A DNA stretch of 64,000 bases from Candidatus Planktophila vernalis. GTDB taxonomy: Bacteria > Actinomycetota > Actinomycetes > Nanopelagicales > Nanopelagicaceae. Each line of letters begins with the position of its first letter. Position 1 is the stretch's first letter. Below the pieces are notes generated by a model. It saw only the letters and a list, made by a program, of their open reading frames with translations. It was not told where the DNA came from and made no database searches. The stretch spans positions 186,001 to 250,000 of the forward strand of contig NZ_CP016776.1 of NCBI RefSeq assembly GCF_002288185.1, given 5' to 3'. The translations under genes were made by a program, and so were the position numbers. Shown here piece after piece: positions 9,856 to 20,029 of the stretch.

Positions 9856-10689
9856 ATGGCACTTCGTAAATTAAAGCCAACGACCCCGGGTCAACGCGGC
9901 GCAAGCGTTCCAGATTTCGCTGAAATCACACGCTCTACTCCAGAAAAATCTTTGGTACGTCCAATCCACTCAAAGGGTGGTCGTAACAATGCAGGTCGCA
10001 TCACTGTTCGTCACCAAGGTGGCGGTCACAAGCGTGCGTATCGTTTGATTGACTTTGTCCGTAACGATAAAGATGGTGTGCCAGCAAAGGTCGCTCACAT
10101 TGAGTACGACCCAAACCGCACAGCACGTATCGCTCTACTGCACTATGCAGATGGAGAAAAGCGTTACATCATCGCTCCTAATAAATTAGAGCAGGGTGCA
10201 ACAGTTGAAAACGGTCCAAAGGCAGATATCAAGCCAGGAAATAACCTGCCACTTCGCAATATTCCAGTAGGTACAACAGTTCACGCAATTGAACTTCGTC
10301 CAGGTGGAGGAGCAAAGATTGCTCGTTCAGCTGGTGCATCAGTTCAGCTTGTTGCTAAAGAAGGTGCAACTGCGCAGCTACGTATGCCATCTGGTGAAAT
10401 TCGTAACGTGGATGTTCGTTGCCGCGCAACTGTTGGTGAAGTTGGAAACGCAGAACAAGGAAACATTAACTACGGAAAAGCAGGCCGTATGCGCTGGAAG
10501 GGCAAGCGCCCATCAGTTCGCGGTGTTGTTATGAACCCAGTAGATCACCCACACGGTGGTGGTGAAGGTAAAACTTCTGGTGGACGTCACCCAGTGACTC
10601 CATGGGGTAAGCCTGAAGGCCGCACTCGTAAGAAGAAAGCATCAGATTCAATGATCGTCCGTCGTCGCAAGTCGAATAAGAAGCGGTAG
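9856..10689 (+). CDS. rplB: 50S ribosomal protein L2
   Basis: L2 is one of the most conserved 50S proteins and supports peptidyl transferase and subunit association. The 277 residues contain [30 protein letters not shown], and the C-terminal [13 protein letters not shown] block with the histidine implicated in peptidyl transfer. GAGAAAAGGA precedes the ATG. The 33-base spacer after rplW is one of the larger ones in this block. Confidence 0.98.
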   Translation: MALRKLKPTTPGQRGASVPDFAEITRSTPEKSLVRPIHSKGGRNNAGRITVRHQGGGHKRAYRLIDFVRNDKDGVPAKVAHIEYDPNRTARIALLHYADGEKRYIIAPNKLEQGATVENGPKADIKPGNNLPLRNIPVGTTVHAIELRPGGGAKIARSAGASVQLVAKEGATAQLRMPSGEIRNVDVRCRATVGEVGNAEQGNINYGKAGRMRWKGKRPSVRGVVMNPVDHPHGGGEGKTSGGRHPVTPWGKPEGRTRKKKASDSMIVRRRKSNKKR

Positions 10690-10701
10690 GTAGGAGCCCT
10701 C

Positions 10702-10986
10702 ATGCCAAGAAGTCTCAAGAAGGGTCCATTCGTTGATGGACATCTACAAAAGAAGGTAGATGCACAAAACGATGCCAACACAAAGAACGTGATCAAGACC
10801 TGGTCACGTCGCTCAATGATCATTCCTTCAATGATTGGTCACACCATTGCAGTCCATGACGGACGCAAGCACATTCCTGTTTTCATTACTGACGCGATGG
10901 TCGGACACAAGCTTGGTGAGTTCTCACCAACTCGTACATTCCGCGGTCACGTTAAGGGCGACGATCGGAGAGCAACACGTGCCTAA
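10702..10986 (+). CDS. rpsS: 30S ribosomal protein S19
   Basis: S19 forms the head of the 30S subunit with S13 and contacts A-site tRNA. The 94 residues begin [19 protein letters not shown] and contain the conserved [25 protein letters not shown] and [12 protein letters not shown] segments. The gene overlaps the rplV start by 8 bases. Confidence 0.98.
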   Translation: MPRSLKKGPFVDGHLQKKVDAQNDANTKNVIKTWSRRSMIIPSMIGHTIAVHDGRKHIPVFITDAMVGHKLGEFSPTRTFRGHVKGDDRRATRA

Positions 10987-11383
10987 TACAACTAATAATC
11001 CTTTGATTGCTCGCGCAATTTTGCGCGACATTCGCCACACACCACAGAAGGCTCGTCGCGTTGTCGACTTGGTCCGTGGAATGCGCGCAGATGAAGCTCT
11101 CTCAGTTTTGAAGTTTGCTCCACAATCAGCTGGTTCTGATGTGTTCACACTTCTTAACTCTGCAGTTGCTAATGCAAAAGCGCAGAACCCAGCTATTCGT
11201 GATGCTTCAGAACTTTGGGTTGTTGAAGCTCTCGTTGATGAGGGTCGCACAATGAAGCGTTTTCGCCCACGTGCACAAGGTCGCGGTTTCCGTATCTTGA
11301 AGCGTTCATCACACATCTCAGTTGCAGTTAGCGATGTAAAAGCCGCTAGCAAGACTATGAACAAGAAGGGAGCGACCAAGTAA
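10979..11383 (+). CDS. rplV: 50S ribosomal protein L22
   Basis: L22 lines the narrowest part of the peptide exit tunnel; its extended beta hairpin is a site of macrolide resistance mutations. The frame is open well upstream inside rpsS, but the GTG at 10979 is the likely start: GGAG lies 7 bases upstream and the protein then begins [22 protein letters not shown], giving 134 residues. The family core is present ([21 protein letters not shown] and the hairpin [16 protein letters not shown]). It overlaps the rpsS stop by 8 bases and the rpsC start by one. Confidence 0.95.
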   Translation: MPNTTNNPLIARAILRDIRHTPQKARRVVDLVRGMRADEALSVLKFAPQSAGSDVFTLLNSAVANAKAQNPAIRDASELWVVEALVDEGRTMKRFRPRAQGRGFRILKRSSHISVAVSDVKAASKTMNKKGATK

Positions 11384-12150
11384 TGGGTCAAAAAGTAAAC
11401 CCACACGGCTTCCGTCTCGGCATTACAACTGAATTTAAGTCACGTTGGTATGCAGACAAGTTGTACAAGGATTACGTCAAGGAAGATGTCGAAATCCGTC
11501 GCTTGATGCAGAAGGGTATGGAGCGCGCTGGTGTATCTCGAATTGAAATCGAGCGCACACGCGATCGCGTCCGTATCGATCTACACACTGCTCGTCCAGG
11601 AATTGTTATTGGCCGTCGTGGTCAAGAAGCAGACATCCTTCGTCAGCGTCTAGAGAAGCTAACAGGCAAGCAAGTTCAGCTCAACATTCTTGAAGTTAAG
11701 AACCCAGAAATCGACGCACAACTTGTTGCACAGGGAATTGCCGAGCAGCTTGCTGCACGTGTTTCTTTCCGTCGCGCAATGAAGAAGTCAATGCAGACCG
11801 CAATGAAGTCTGGCGCACAGGGCATTCGTGTTCAGTGCGGTGGTCGTCTAGGTGGCGCTGAAATGTCACGTTCTGAGTTCTATCGCGAAGGTCGCGTTCC
11901 ATTGCACACACTTCGTGCCGATATTGATTATGGCTTCTATGAGGCACATACAACATTCGGTCGCTTGGGTGTAAAGGTATGGATCTACAAGGGCGAAATT
12001 ATTGGTTCACGTGCAGATCGTGCAGCAACTGCTCTTGCAGAAGCACGCGCACCAAAGCCAGAGCGTCGCGGACCACGTAATCCACGTGCACCTCGCGGTG
12101 AAGTAACTGTTTCTCATACTGCACCAACTGCGGAAGGAGCTGGGAACTAA
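11383..12150 (+). CDS. rpsC: 30S ribosomal protein S3
   Basis: S3 is at the mRNA entry channel and has mRNA helicase activity with S4 and S5. The 255-residue protein begins [14 protein letters not shown], has the KH-type [17 protein letters not shown] segment and the C-terminal [21 protein letters not shown] and [26 protein letters not shown] motifs. The last 40 or so residues form a low-complexity Pro/Arg/Ala tail typical of actinobacteria. Start and stop both overlap neighbouring genes by one base. Confidence 0.98.
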   Translation: MGQKVNPHGFRLGITTEFKSRWYADKLYKDYVKEDVEIRRLMQKGMERAGVSRIEIERTRDRVRIDLHTARPGIVIGRRGQEADILRQRLEKLTGKQVQLNILEVKNPEIDAQLVAQGIAEQLAARVSFRRAMKKSMQTAMKSGAQGIRVQCGGRLGGAEMSRSEFYREGRVPLHTLRADIDYGFYEAHTTFGRLGVKVWIYKGEIIGSRADRAATALAEARAPKPERRGPRNPRAPRGEVTVSHTAPTAEGAGN

Positions 12151-12563
12151 TGTTAATTCCACGTCGCGTTAAGCACCGTAAGCAGCACCACCCATCCCGT
12201 AGCGGAGCAGCAAAGGGCGGAACAGCAGTTGCATTCGGCGATTTTGGTTTGCAAGCTCTAGAGCCTGCTTACGTAACAAACCGTCAGATTGAATCTGCAC
12301 GTATCGCAATGACTCGTTACATCAAGCGTGGTGGAAAGGTTTGGATCAATATTTATCCAGATCGTCCACTAACAAAGAAGCCTGCTGAAACTCGTATGGG
12401 TTCTGGTAAAGGCTCACCTGAATGGTGGATTGCAAACGTAAAGCCAGGGCGCGTTATGTTTGAAATCTCTGGTGTGACAGAAGCAATTGCAAATGAAGCA
12501 ATGCGTCTTGCGATGCACAAGCTTCCAATGAAGTGTCGAGTAGTAAAGCGTGAGGAGGCATAA
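12150..12563 (+). CDS. rplP: 50S ribosomal protein L16
   Basis: L16 helps place A-site tRNA and is needed late in 50S assembly. The 137 residues start [15 protein letters not shown] and contain [28 protein letters not shown] and the conserved [24 protein letters not shown] region. It overlaps the rpsC stop by one base and directly abuts rpmC. Confidence 0.98.
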   Translation: MLIPRRVKHRKQHHPSRSGAAKGGTAVAFGDFGLQALEPAYVTNRQIESARIAMTRYIKRGGKVWINIYPDRPLTKKPAETRMGSGKGSPEWWIANVKPGRVMFEISGVTEAIANEAMRLAMHKLPMKCRVVKREEA

Positions 12564-12779
12564 GTGGCTATTACAACTAATGAAGAGCTACGCCAATTGT
12601 CAGCTGAAGAGTTAACAGGCAAGGTGCGCGAGTTGAAGGAAGAACTATTCAACCTTCGATTCCAAGCAGCTACTGGTCAACTTGAAAGCCACGGTCGCTT
12701 AAGCGCAGTGCGCAAAGAGATCGCACGTGTTTACACAATCGTTCGTGAACGCGAACTAGGAATCGGAGGAGCTGCGTAA
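12564..12779 (+). CDS. rpmC: 50S ribosomal protein L29
   Basis: L29 is a small two-helix protein at the tunnel exit next to L23. The 71-residue product has [27 protein letters not shown], the family signature, and [20 protein letters not shown] is the start and a GAGGAG just inside the rplP end serves as ribosome binding site. The stop overlaps rpsQ by one base. Confidence 0.97.
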   Translation: MAITTNEELRQLSAEELTGKVRELKEELFNLRFQAATGQLESHGRLSAVRKEIARVYTIVRERELGIGGAA

Positions 12780-13048
12780 TGACTACATCACCTGCAGACC
12801 GCAGCGACCGTAAGGTCCGTGAAGGAATTGTTGTGAGCGACAAGATGGATAAGACCATCACTGTTGAGGTATCAAATCGTGTGAAGCACGGTATGTACTC
12901 AAAGGTTATGTCTCGCTCTAGCAAGCTAAAAGCACATGACGAGCAGAACACTGCCGGCATGGGCGATCGTGTACTCATCATGGAAACTCGTCCACTCTCA
13001 GCAACAAAGCGCTGGCGTTTGGTCGAGATTCTCGAGAAGGCAAAGTAA
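12779..13048 (+). CDS. rpsQ: 30S ribosomal protein S17
   Basis: S17 is an OB-fold primary binding protein of 16S rRNA. The 89-residue protein contains [21 protein letters not shown] and the C-terminal [24 protein letters not shown]. An N-terminal stretch of about 10 polar residues precedes the core, as in other actinobacteria. GGAGG lies upstream within rpmC. Confidence 0.98.
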   Translation: MTTSPADRSDRKVREGIVVSDKMDKTITVEVSNRVKHGMYSKVMSRSSKLKAHDEQNTAGMGDRVLIMETRPLSATKRWRLVEILEKAK

Positions 13049-13067
13049 GGGTGAAGGTGGATAACTA

Positions 13068-13436
13068 ATGATTCAACAAGAATCGCGCCTACGCGTTGCG
13101 GATAACACAGGAGCTAAAGAGCTTCTCTGTATTCGTGTGCTCGGTGGATCCAAGCGCCGTTATGCCGGTATCGGAGACATCATCGTCTGTTCTGTTAAGG
13201 ATGCAATTCCTGGCGGACAAGTTAAGAAGGGTGAAGTCGTTAAGGCTGTCATCGTTCGTACAGTTAAAGAACGTCGTCGTCCAGACGGTTCTTACATCAA
13301 GTTTGATGAAAATGCCGCAGTGATCTTGAAGGCTGATGGCGAACCGCGTGGAACTCGTATCTTCGGACCGGTTGCACGCGAACTTCGCGATAAGAAGTAC
13401 ATGAAGATCATCTCGCTAGCACCGGAGGTGTTATAA
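13068..13436 (+). CDS. rplN: 50S ribosomal protein L14
   Basis: L14 lies at the subunit interface and is the docking site of RsfS. The 122 residues begin [27 protein letters not shown] and carry ARRYAGIGD-like ([11 protein letters not shown]), the AVIVRT block and [28 protein letters not shown] at the end, all diagnostic. It lies 19 bases after rpsQ and 2 bases before rplX. Confidence 0.98.
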   Translation: MIQQESRLRVADNTGAKELLCIRVLGGSKRRYAGIGDIIVCSVKDAIPGGQVKKGEVVKAVIVRTVKERRRPDGSYIKFDENAAVILKADGEPRGTRIFGPVARELRDKKYMKIISLAPEVL

Positions 13437-13438
13437 AC

Positions 13439-13750
13439 ATGGCCAAGATTAAGAAAGATGACACTGTTTTGGTTATCGCCGGAAAAGATCGCGGTGTAAC
13501 TGGAAAAGTTCTATCTGTCGATGGAAACCGCATCCTTGTTGAAGGTGTTAACCGCCAAAAGCGTCACACCAAAGAATCAACTGGAGATCGCGGCGTCAAA
13601 GTTGGCGGAATCATCACTGTTGAAGCATCAATTCATATTTCAAATGTCATGGTCACTGATGGCGATGGCAAGGCAACTCGTCTTGGCGTTCGCAAGGATG
13701 ACGAAGGCAAGAATGTTCGCGTTTCACGTCGCACCGGAAAGGACATCTAA
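13439..13750 (+). CDS. rplX: 50S ribosomal protein L24
   Basis: L24 is an assembly initiator of the 50S subunit. The 103 residues contain the KOW motif in [23 protein letters not shown] and the [12 protein letters not shown] segment. It starts behind GGAGG located at the end of rplN and overlaps rplE by one base. Confidence 0.97.
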   Translation: MAKIKKDDTVLVIAGKDRGVTGKVLSVDGNRILVEGVNRQKRHTKESTGDRGVKVGGIITVEASIHISNVMVTDGDGKATRLGVRKDDEGKNVRVSRRTGKDI

Positions 13751-14307
13751 TGTCAACAGCGTTAGACGTACGTCTTAAGGCTAAGTACAAGAGCGAAATC
13801 GCTCCAGCACTTAAGGCCGAATTCGGATTAAAGAACGTGATGCAGATTCCAAACCTGACCAAGATTGTGGTCAACATGGGTGTGGGCGATGCAGCTCGCG
13901 ATTCAAAGCTTATTGAAGGTGCAATCCGCGACCTAGCAACTATCACTGGCCAAAAGCCACAAGTTACTAAGTCACGTAAATCAATTGCGCAGTTCAAGCT
14001 TCGTGAGAATCAGCCAATCGGTGCGCACGTAACAATGCGCGGAGATCGTATGTGGGAGTTCGCAGATCGTTTGCTTTCAATCTCACTTCCACGTATCCGC
14101 GACTTCCGTGGTCTTTCACCAAAGCAGTTTGATGGAAAAGGAAACTACACATTCGGTCTAACCGAGCAGGTTGTATTCCCAGAAATCGAACAGGACAAGA
14201 TCGATCGTCCACGCGGTATGGATATCACCATTGTTACTACAGCTAAGAACGATGAAGAAGGTCGCGCACTACTTAAGGCGCTCGGCTTTCCATTCAAGGA
14301 GGCATAA
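13750..14307 (+). CDS. rplE: 50S ribosomal protein L5
   Basis: L5 binds 5S rRNA and forms part of the central protuberance. The 185 residues contain [38 protein letters not shown] and [29 protein letters not shown]. It is translationally coupled to rplX (TAATG) and lies 3 bases from rpsN. Confidence 0.98.
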   Translation: MSTALDVRLKAKYKSEIAPALKAEFGLKNVMQIPNLTKIVVNMGVGDAARDSKLIEGAIRDLATITGQKPQVTKSRKSIAQFKLRENQPIGAHVTMRGDRMWEFADRLLSISLPRIRDFRGLSPKQFDGKGNYTFGLTEQVVFPEIEQDKIDRPRGMDITIVTTAKNDEEGRALLKALGFPFKEA

Positions 14308-14310
14308 GAG

Positions 14311-14496
14311 ATGGCAAAGACATCACTGAAAGTTAAAGCAGCTCGCAAGCCAAAGTTCAAGGTTCGCGGCTATACCCGTTGCCAGCGTTGTGGTCGCCCA
14401 CACTCTGTCTACCAAAAGTTTGGAATTTGTCGCGTGTGCTTCCGTGAAATGGCGCACCGTGGTGAACTTCCTGGCATCACCAAGGCATCTTGGTAA
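14311..14496 (+). CDS. rpsN: 30S ribosomal protein S14, zinc-binding short form
   Basis: S14 occupies the 30S head near the A site. This is the short C+ (type Z) form of 61 residues with two zinc-binding pairs: CQRC, and CRVC seventeen residues on. It begins [21 protein letters not shown] as usual for the type. GGAGG precedes the start, in the end of rplE. The zinc form is the standard housekeeping version in actinobacteria; no zinc-free paralogue is in the window. Confidence 0.98.
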   Translation: MAKTSLKVKAARKPKFKVRGYTRCQRCGRPHSVYQKFGICRVCFREMAHRGELPGITKASW

Positions 14497-14570
14497 TCCG
14501 TTCTATCCAATAACTACAACGAAATAGGTCCGCTAAGGAAACCAGTTCGAGAAAGGCCACGAGGCCACGT

Positions 14571-14975
14571 ATGACAATGACAGATCCGATCGCAGACATG
14601 TTGACTCGTCTGCGCAATGCGAACTCTGCCTACCATGATTCGGTTTCAATGCCGTCATCATCGGTTAAGGCGAGAATTGCAGCGATCCTTCAAGCTGAGG
14701 GATATATCGCTTCACATCGCATTGAAGATGCAGAAAATGGAGTGGGCAAAAACCTCATTCTTGAACTTAAGTTTGGTGCAAACCGTGAGCGTTCAATCGC
14801 TGGTCTGCGTCGAGTAAGCAAGCCAGGGCTTCGCGTTTACGCAAAGTCAACAGCTCTACCAAAAGTACTTGGTGGACTTGGCGTTGCAATCATTTCAACT
14901 TCATCTGGATTGCTTACTGATAAGCAAGCCAATAAGCAGGGCGTAGGCGGAGAAGTTCTCGCCTATGTATGGTGA
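14571..14975 (+). CDS. rpsH: 30S ribosomal protein S8
   Basis: S8 binds the central domain of 16S rRNA and is the repressor of the spc operon in Escherichia coli. The 134 residues begin [23 protein letters not shown] and end with [11 protein letters not shown]. The conserved [23 protein letters not shown] contains the RNA-binding segment. The 74-base spacer after rpsN is the longest within the spc block and could carry a regulatory structure, though I see no strong hairpin. Confidence 0.98.
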   Translation: MTMTDPIADMLTRLRNANSAYHDSVSMPSSSVKARIAAILQAEGYIASHRIEDAENGVGKNLILELKFGANRERSIAGLRRVSKPGLRVYAKSTALPKVLGGLGVAIISTSSGLLTDKQANKQGVGGEVLAYVW

Positions 14976-14982
14976 TCGATAA

Positions 14983-15522
14983 ATGTCACGTATTGGTCGC
15001 ATGCCTATCACCGTCCCAAGCGGCGTTGAAGTAACAATCGCTGGACAGAACGTTGCAGTTAAGGGACCTAAGGGTTCACTTGCACTCAACGTTGCTGAGC
15101 CAATTCAAGTTTCACATGCAGAAGGTGTAATCACAGTTGCACGTCCAAACGAAGAGCGCATCACTCGTTCTCTTCACGGCCTATCTCGCACACTTGTTGC
15201 GAACATGGTTGAAGGCGTAACAAATGGCTACACACTTACAATCGAAATCGTTGGTGTTGGTTACCGCGTTGCTGAAAAGGGTAAGAACCTAGAGTTCCAA
15301 CTTGGTTACAGCCACAACATCGATTTCCCAGCACCTGAAGGAATCACCTTCAAGGTTGAGTCACCAACTAAGTTCCATATCTCTGGAATTGATAAGCAGT
15401 TGGTTGGCGAAGTTGCTGCCAAGGTTAAGAAGCTTCGTAAGGCTGATCCTTATAAAGGTAAGGGCTTACGTCTGGCCGGGGAAATCGTTCGCCGCAAGCA
15501 AGGAAAGACGGGTAAGAAGTAA
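14983..15522 (+). CDS. rplF: 50S ribosomal protein L6
   Basis: L6 lies near the GTPase-associated centre. The 179-residue protein starts [17 protein letters not shown] and ends with the conserved [24 protein letters not shown]. Its two repeated domains are recognisable from KGPKGSL and the later [27 protein letters not shown]. It lies 7 bases after rpsH and overlaps rplR. Confidence 0.98.
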   Translation: MSRIGRMPITVPSGVEVTIAGQNVAVKGPKGSLALNVAEPIQVSHAEGVITVARPNEERITRSLHGLSRTLVANMVEGVTNGYTLTIEIVGVGYRVAEKGKNLEFQLGYSHNIDFPAPEGITFKVESPTKFHISGIDKQLVGEVAAKVKKLRKADPYKGKGLRLAGEIVRRKQGKTGKK

Positions 15523-15899
15523 TGGCTATTGGTGTAAAGGTCCGCAAAGGTTCGGCTACAAATGCCCGTGCCCGTCGTGCTTTCCGTGTTCGCAAGAAAG
15601 TTTCTGGAACAGCGCAACGTCCACGCTTAGTCGTTTCACGATCATCACGTCACTTGTTCGTGCAGGTTATTAACGATGAACTAGGTAAGACAATTGCCTA
15701 CGCTTCAACAATGGAAGCAAATTTCCGTACAGATAAAGCAGACAAGAGTGCAAAGGCAAAGGCAATTGGTGCGTTGATCGCATCACGTGCAAAAGATGCT
15801 GGCGTTTCAACTGTCGTCTTTGACCGTGCTGGTAATAAGTATCACGGTCGCATTGCAGCAGTTGCTGACAGTGCGCGCGAGAATGGATTGGAGTTCTAA
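15522..15899 (+). CDS. rplR: 50S ribosomal protein L18
   Basis: L18 carries 5S rRNA into the central protuberance with L5. The 125 residues contain [36 protein letters not shown] and the C-terminal [28 protein letters not shown], both diagnostic. It overlaps both rplF and rpsE by one base (TAATG junctions). Confidence 0.98.
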   Translation: MAIGVKVRKGSATNARARRAFRVRKKVSGTAQRPRLVVSRSSRHLFVQVINDELGKTIAYASTMEANFRTDKADKSAKAKAIGALIASRAKDAGVSTVVFDRAGNKYHGRIAAVADSARENGLEF

Positions 15900-16525
15900 T
15901 GGCTGAGACAACTACTCAAGCTCCTGCAGCAGCAGGTAACGAGCGTGGTAATTCAGGCAAAGGTCGCGGTGAACGCCGCGAACGCCGCGATGATCGCGAA
16001 AAAGAAAAGAACCCATTCATGGAGCGCGTTGTGTTCATCAACCGCGTATCTAAAGTTGTTAAGGGTGGACGTCGTTTCTCATTCACTGCTCTAGTTGTTG
16101 TCGGTGACGGCAATGGTCAGGTCGGTATTGGTTACGGAAAGTCTAAGGAAGTTCCAGCAGCGATTGCTAAGGCAGTAGAAGAAGCAAAGAAATCTTTCTT
16201 CACTGTTCCACGCGTTCAAGGAACTGTTCCTCACCCAGTACAAGGTGAAACAGCAGCTGGCGTAGTTCTACTTCGCCCAGCTAGCCCAGGTACCGGAGTT
16301 ATTGCCGGTGGCCCAGTGCGTGCAGTACTTGAGTGCGCAGGCATCACAGATGTATTGACCAAGTCTCTTGGATCTAACAATGCAATCAACATGGTTCACG
16401 CAACCGTTGCTGCATTGAAGATGCTTGAAAGCCCAGCACAAATTGCTGCGCGTCGTGGTCGTCCACTAGAAGATGTTGCACCTGCAGCAATTATCCGCGC
16501 ATTACAGACAACGGTAGGTGCATAA
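15899..16525 (+). CDS. rpsE: 30S ribosomal protein S5
   Basis: S5 is at the mRNA entry side and affects decoding fidelity. The 208 residues have a charged low-complexity N-terminal extension of about 38 residues (Gly/Arg/Glu/Asp rich) followed by the core [40 protein letters not shown] and [24 protein letters not shown]-terminal extensions of this kind are common in actinobacterial S5. It overlaps rplR and rpmD by one base each. Confidence 0.98.
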   Translation: MAETTTQAPAAAGNERGNSGKGRGERRERRDDREKEKNPFMERVVFINRVSKVVKGGRRFSFTALVVVGDGNGQVGIGYGKSKEVPAAIAKAVEEAKKSFFTVPRVQGTVPHPVQGETAAGVVLLRPASPGTGVIAGGPVRAVLECAGITDVLTKSLGSNNAINMVHATVAALKMLESPAQIAARRGRPLEDVAPAAIIRALQTTVGA

Positions 16526-16707
16526 TGCCTCGCTTAAAAGTAACTCAGATTCGTTCGAAGGTTGGCAATAAGCCAGAGCTTCGCGACACACTTCGTTCAT
16601 TGGGCTTAAAGCGCATCAACGATGTTGTTGTTAAAGAAGATCGTCCAGAAATTCGAGGAATGGTTCACGCCGTTCGTCACATGATTACAGTTGAGGAGGT
16701 TGAATAA
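16525..16707 (+). CDS. rpmD: 50S ribosomal protein L30
   Basis: A small 60-residue two-strand, two-helix 50S protein. It contains [33 protein letters not shown], the family signature, and ends [13 protein letters not shown]. It begins on the rpsE stop codon and lies 2 bases before rplO. Confidence 0.97.
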   Translation: MPRLKVTQIRSKVGNKPELRDTLRSLGLKRINDVVVKEDRPEIRGMVHAVRHMITVEEVE

Positions 16708-16709
16708 AG

Positions 16710-17150
16710 ATGACGCTAAAACTTCATCATCTACGTCCAGCTCCTGGTGCTAAGAAAGCTAAGACTCGTAAGGGTCGCGGTGAAGCATCAAAGGGTAAGA
16801 CGGCCGGTCGTGGTGGCAAGGGAACTCGTGCTCGTAACACAGTTCGCGCAGGTTTCGAAGGTGGTCAGCTACCTCTCGTAATGCGTTTGCCAAAGCTACG
16901 TGGTTTCAAGAACCCAGCTCGCATCGAATACCAGGCAGTCAATGTTTCAACTATTAACGCGCTTTTCCCTAAGGGTGGAGACGTAACAGTTGCAGACTTG
17001 ATCGCTAAAGGTGCAGTTCGCGACAGCCTTCCAGTTAAGGTTCTCGGCAATGGCGAAATCGATGTCAAGGTGACAGTGACCGCACATGCATTTTCATCAT
17101 CAGCAGTCGACAAGATCACTGCTGCTGGCGGAAAGACCAACGTTCTTTAA
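16710..17150 (+). CDS. rplO: 50S ribosomal protein L15
   Basis: L15 binds late in 50S assembly. The 146-residue protein has the glycine- and arginine-rich [25 protein letters not shown] region and [21 protein letters not shown], both typical. A GAGGAGG just upstream, in rpmD, is the ribosome binding site. It precedes secY by 44 bases. Confidence 0.97.
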   Translation: MTLKLHHLRPAPGAKKAKTRKGRGEASKGKTAGRGGKGTRARNTVRAGFEGGQLPLVMRLPKLRGFKNPARIEYQAVNVSTINALFPKGGDVTVADLIAKGAVRDSLPVKVLGNGEIDVKVTVTAHAFSSSAVDKITAAGGKTNVL

Positions 17151-17194
17151 TTACTAGTTCGACCAAAGATTTATAAGGGAAGAGGAGAAGATCA

Positions 17195-18490
17195 ATGCTT
17201 TCAGCATTTGCTATGGCCTTCAGGACACCAGATCTACGTAAGAAGATCTTCTTCACTCTTTCTATTATGGCGCTGTTCCGTTTTGGTTCAGTAGTTCCAA
17301 CACCAGGTGTTTCATATACAAACGTTCAAGAATGTTTGAAGACTGTTGAAACTGGTGGACTCTTTGGTCTTATTAACCTATTTAGCGGTGGTGCGCTTAT
17401 TCAGCTCTCTGTATTCGCACTTGGCATCATGCCTTATATCACCAGCTCAATTATTGTTCAGCTTTTAACAGTTGTTATTCCTCGCTTTGAAGCACTTAAG
17501 CAAGAAGGACAATCAGGAACTGCAAAGCTGACTCAGTACACACGTTATTTAACAATCGGTCTTGCAATCTTGCAGTCAACAGGTTTGATTGCAGTTGCTC
17601 GTACACCAGGACGTCTACTTGCAGGTTGCGACCTACCAATCATTCCTGACACTTCATGGCAACGTATTGTCACCATGATCTTCGTTATGACTGCAGGAAC
17701 ATCTGTAATCATGTGGTTGGGTGAATTAATCACTGATCGTGGTGTTGGTAACGGTATGTCAATCTTGATCTTCACATCAATTGCTGCCTCATTCCCAAGC
17801 CAGTTGTGGTCAATTAGATTACAAAAGGGTTTGTTTGCCTTCATCTTCGTAATGGTTGTTGGTGTCATGGTTGTTGCAGCGGTGGTCTTCGTTGAGCAAG
17901 CTCAGCGGCGTATTCCAGTCCAATATGCCAAGCGCATGGTTGGACGCCAGGCATACGGTGGAACAAGCACATACATCCCAATCAAGGTTAACCAGGCTGG
18001 TGTTATCCCAGTAATTTTCGCTTCATCACTTCTCTATATTCCTTCGCTGATTGTGAACTTCACAAATAGCCAGGCAGCATGGGCAGTATGGGTAAGCCGT
18101 AACTTTGTTACAGGAGATCACCCAATTTATGTTGCAACATATGCAGCACTCATTATTTTCTTTACATACTTCTATGTTGCAATCACATTTAACCCAGATG
18201 AGGTTGCAGATAACATGAAGAAGTACGGCGGATTTATCCCTGGTATTCGTGCAGGCCGACCAACTTCTGAATATCTACAATATGTTCTCTCTCGCATTAC
18301 AGCCCCAGGTTCTTTGTATCTAGCTCTTGTCGCCGTTATTCCAATCGGTGCCTTGGTTCTCTTTGGTGCAACACAGAACTTCCCATTTGGTGGAACAGCG
18401 ATCTTGATCGTTGTGGGTGTTGGTCTTGATACTGCAAAGCAGATCGAGTCACAGTTGCAGCAGCGTTCATATGAGGGATTCCTTAAGTAA
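17195..18490 (+). CDS. secY: Protein translocase subunit SecY
   Basis: SecY is the channel-forming subunit of the SecYEG translocon in the cytoplasmic membrane. The 431-residue protein has about ten hydrophobic segments, with conserved PGV near the first, GIMPYITSSIIVQLL in TM2, and VNQAGVIPVIFASSLLYIP plus NPDEVADNMKKYGGFIPGIRAG in the cytosolic loop that binds SecA and ribosomes. AGAGGAGA precedes the ATG. It overlaps adk by one base. Confidence 0.98.
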   Translation: MLSAFAMAFRTPDLRKKIFFTLSIMALFRFGSVVPTPGVSYTNVQECLKTVETGGLFGLINLFSGGALIQLSVFALGIMPYITSSIIVQLLTVVIPRFEALKQEGQSGTAKLTQYTRYLTIGLAILQSTGLIAVARTPGRLLAGCDLPIIPDTSWQRIVTMIFVMTAGTSVIMWLGELITDRGVGNGMSILIFTSIAASFPSQLWSIRLQKGLFAFIFVMVVGVMVVAAVVFVEQAQRRIPVQYAKRMVGRQAYGGTSTYIPIKVNQAGVIPVIFASSLLYIPSLIVNFTNSQAAWAVWVSRNFVTGDHPIYVATYAALIIFFTYFYVAITFNPDEVADNMKKYGGFIPGIRAGRPTSEYLQYVLSRITAPGSLYLALVAVIPIGALVLFGATQNFPFGGTAILIVVGVGLDTAKQIESQLQQRSYEGFLK

Positions 18491-19122
18491 TGCGTCTTGT
18501 CCTGGTAGGTCCACCAGGCGCTGGAAAAGGAACACAAGCACAATTCCTTGCAGCGCATTATTCAATTCCACATATTTCCACCGGTGACATTTTCCGCGCC
18601 AATTTAAAGGCAGGAACACCTCTAGGTCTTCAAGCTAAAGGCTTCATGGACAAGGGCGAGTTAGTACCAGATTCAGTAACAAATGAAATGGTGAAAGATC
18701 GCCTCACTCATGATGATGTCGCAAATGGATTCTTGTTTGATGGTTTTCCACGAAATGTTGCACAAGCTGAAGTCTTGCGCGCAATCTTGGCCGAGAAGAA
18801 GACACCACTGCATGCAGTTCTAGAGTTTTCATTAGCAAATGAAGAGATTGTTGCCAGATTATCTTCACGTCGCACATGTAAAGAGTGTGGACAGCCATCA
18901 GTTGGACACGATAAATGTCCACAATGCGGTGGAGATGTTTACCAGCGCGAGGATGACAAGGCCGAAGTTATTGCCCGTCGTTTAGAGGTTTATCAAGAGC
19001 AAACTGCACCAATCGTTTCTTTCTATCGCAATGAGGGCCTACTTATTACTGTTGGCGCACTCGGAAGCGTTGAAGACATAACAGCACATGCAATTTCGGC
19101 GCTAAGCCGCGTTTCAGAATAA
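18490..19122 (+). CDS. adk: Adenylate kinase with zinc-type lid
   Basis: Adenylate kinase interconverts AMP, ADP and ATP in the cytosol. The 210-residue protein has the P-loop GPPGAGKGTQ at residues 7-16, the AMP-binding STGDIFRANL and DGFPRN segments, and a lid with a four-cysteine zinc site (CKEC then CPQC). The metal-binding lid is common in Gram-positive enzymes and less usual in high-GC actinobacteria, whose short forms lack it (family knowledge). It is the normal neighbour of secY and map. Confidence 0.97.
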   Translation: MRLVLVGPPGAGKGTQAQFLAAHYSIPHISTGDIFRANLKAGTPLGLQAKGFMDKGELVPDSVTNEMVKDRLTHDDVANGFLFDGFPRNVAQAEVLRAILAEKKTPLHAVLEFSLANEEIVARLSSRRTCKECGQPSVGHDKCPQCGGDVYQREDDKAEVIARRLEVYQEQTAPIVSFYRNEGLLITVGALGSVEDITAHAISALSRVSE

Positions 19123-19125
19123 ACT
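19120..19125 (+). promoter_or_regulatory. Possible internal -10 for map
   Basis: TAAACT overlaps the adk stop codon and lies 7 bases before the map ATG, matching the leaderless spacing seen elsewhere. No Shine-Dalgarno is present in the 10-base spacer, which supports an own start for map. Confidence 0.4.
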
Positions 19126-19132
19126 AGTAAAC

Positions 19133-19945
19133 ATGGCAATTCAGATTAAAAACATTGAGCAATTAAAGCTCATGCGCCGTGCCGGATTAGTTGTGGCTGA
19201 GATTCACCAACTCATTCGTGATGCAGTTAAGCCAGGTATGACAACAAGTGCGTTGGATGCAATCTCTGAAGCTCATATAAAACGTAGTAAGGCGACATCT
19301 AATTTCAAGGGCTATCACGGCTTCCCAGCCACAATCTGTGTTTCAGTAAATGAAGAGATTGTTCACGGAATCCCTGGGTCAAGAATTATTAATGATGGTG
19401 ACATAGTTTCAATTGACTGTGGAGCAATCGTCGACGGCTGGCATGGAGATGCTGCTTTTACAATCGGAGTTGGAACAGTAAATCCAGAAGATCAAAAGTT
19501 GATGGATGTATGTGAAGCATCAATGTGGCGGGGGATTGCCGCAGGAAAACATGGAGCCAAGCTTTCTGACATTGGTTATGCAATTGAGCAATACATTAAT
19601 TCTCAAGGTAAATATGGAATCTTGCAAGAATATGGTGGTCACGGAATTGGTACTGAAATGCACCAGGAACCACACGTATTAAATTTTGGTCGCGCAGGAC
19701 AAGGACCAGAGATAGTTGCTGGTTTAGCTCTTGCAATTGAACCAATGATTACCCGCGGATCTGCACGAACTAAAGTGTTAAAAGATGATTGGACTGTTGT
19801 CTCAACTGATTCATCTAGAGGTGCTCACTTCGAACACTCTTATGTCATCTGCCCTGATGGCAAGCCCTTTGTGCTCACAGCCATTGATGGCGGTCAGAGT
19901 GACCTAGAACACCTAGGAATTGAGATATCTAGCCTGCTCATGTAA
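19133..19945 (+). CDS. map: Methionine aminopeptidase, type I
   Basis: MetAP removes the initiator methionine from nascent proteins. The 270-residue protein has the five metal ligands in their standard context: SIDCGAIVDGWHGDAAF (two Asp), GHGIGTEMHQEPH (His), AIEPMI (Glu) and the final Glu in HFEHSYVI. There is no N-terminal zinc-finger or SH3-binding extension, so it is the short bacterial form. In most actinobacteria infA follows at once; here a 4.3-kb transporter cassette separates them. Confidence 0.97.
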   Translation: MAIQIKNIEQLKLMRRAGLVVAEIHQLIRDAVKPGMTTSALDAISEAHIKRSKATSNFKGYHGFPATICVSVNEEIVHGIPGSRIINDGDIVSIDCGAIVDGWHGDAAFTIGVGTVNPEDQKLMDVCEASMWRGIAAGKHGAKLSDIGYAIEQYINSQGKYGILQEYGGHGIGTEMHQEPHVLNFGRAGQGPEIVAGLALAIEPMITRGSARTKVLKDDWTVVSTDSSRGAHFEHSYVICPDGKPFVLTAIDGGQSDLEHLGIEISSLLM

Positions 19946-19975
19946 ATAATTAATCGTTTTGTTACATACAAACGC

Positions 19976-20004
19976 TTAACAATTGTGCGGATTCATACTA
20001 CTTT
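19976..20004 (+). promoter_or_regulatory. Promoter of the tct transporter cassette
   Basis: TTAACA and TACTTT are separated by 17 bases, giving a predicted start near 20011. It gives the inserted cassette its own transcription independent of the r-protein block. Confidence 0.55.
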
Positions 20005-20017
20005 CTACTCAACCTTC

Positions 20018-20029
20018 ACCCTCGAGGGT
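20018..20029 (+). promoter_or_regulatory. Perfect 12-bp palindrome, candidate operator
   Basis: ACCCTCGAGGGT is fully self-complementary and lies just after the predicted transcript start and before tctC. The position suits a repressor operator; no regulator gene is encoded in the cassette. A perfect 12-mer palindrome can also arise by chance in a window of this length. Confidence 0.35.
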
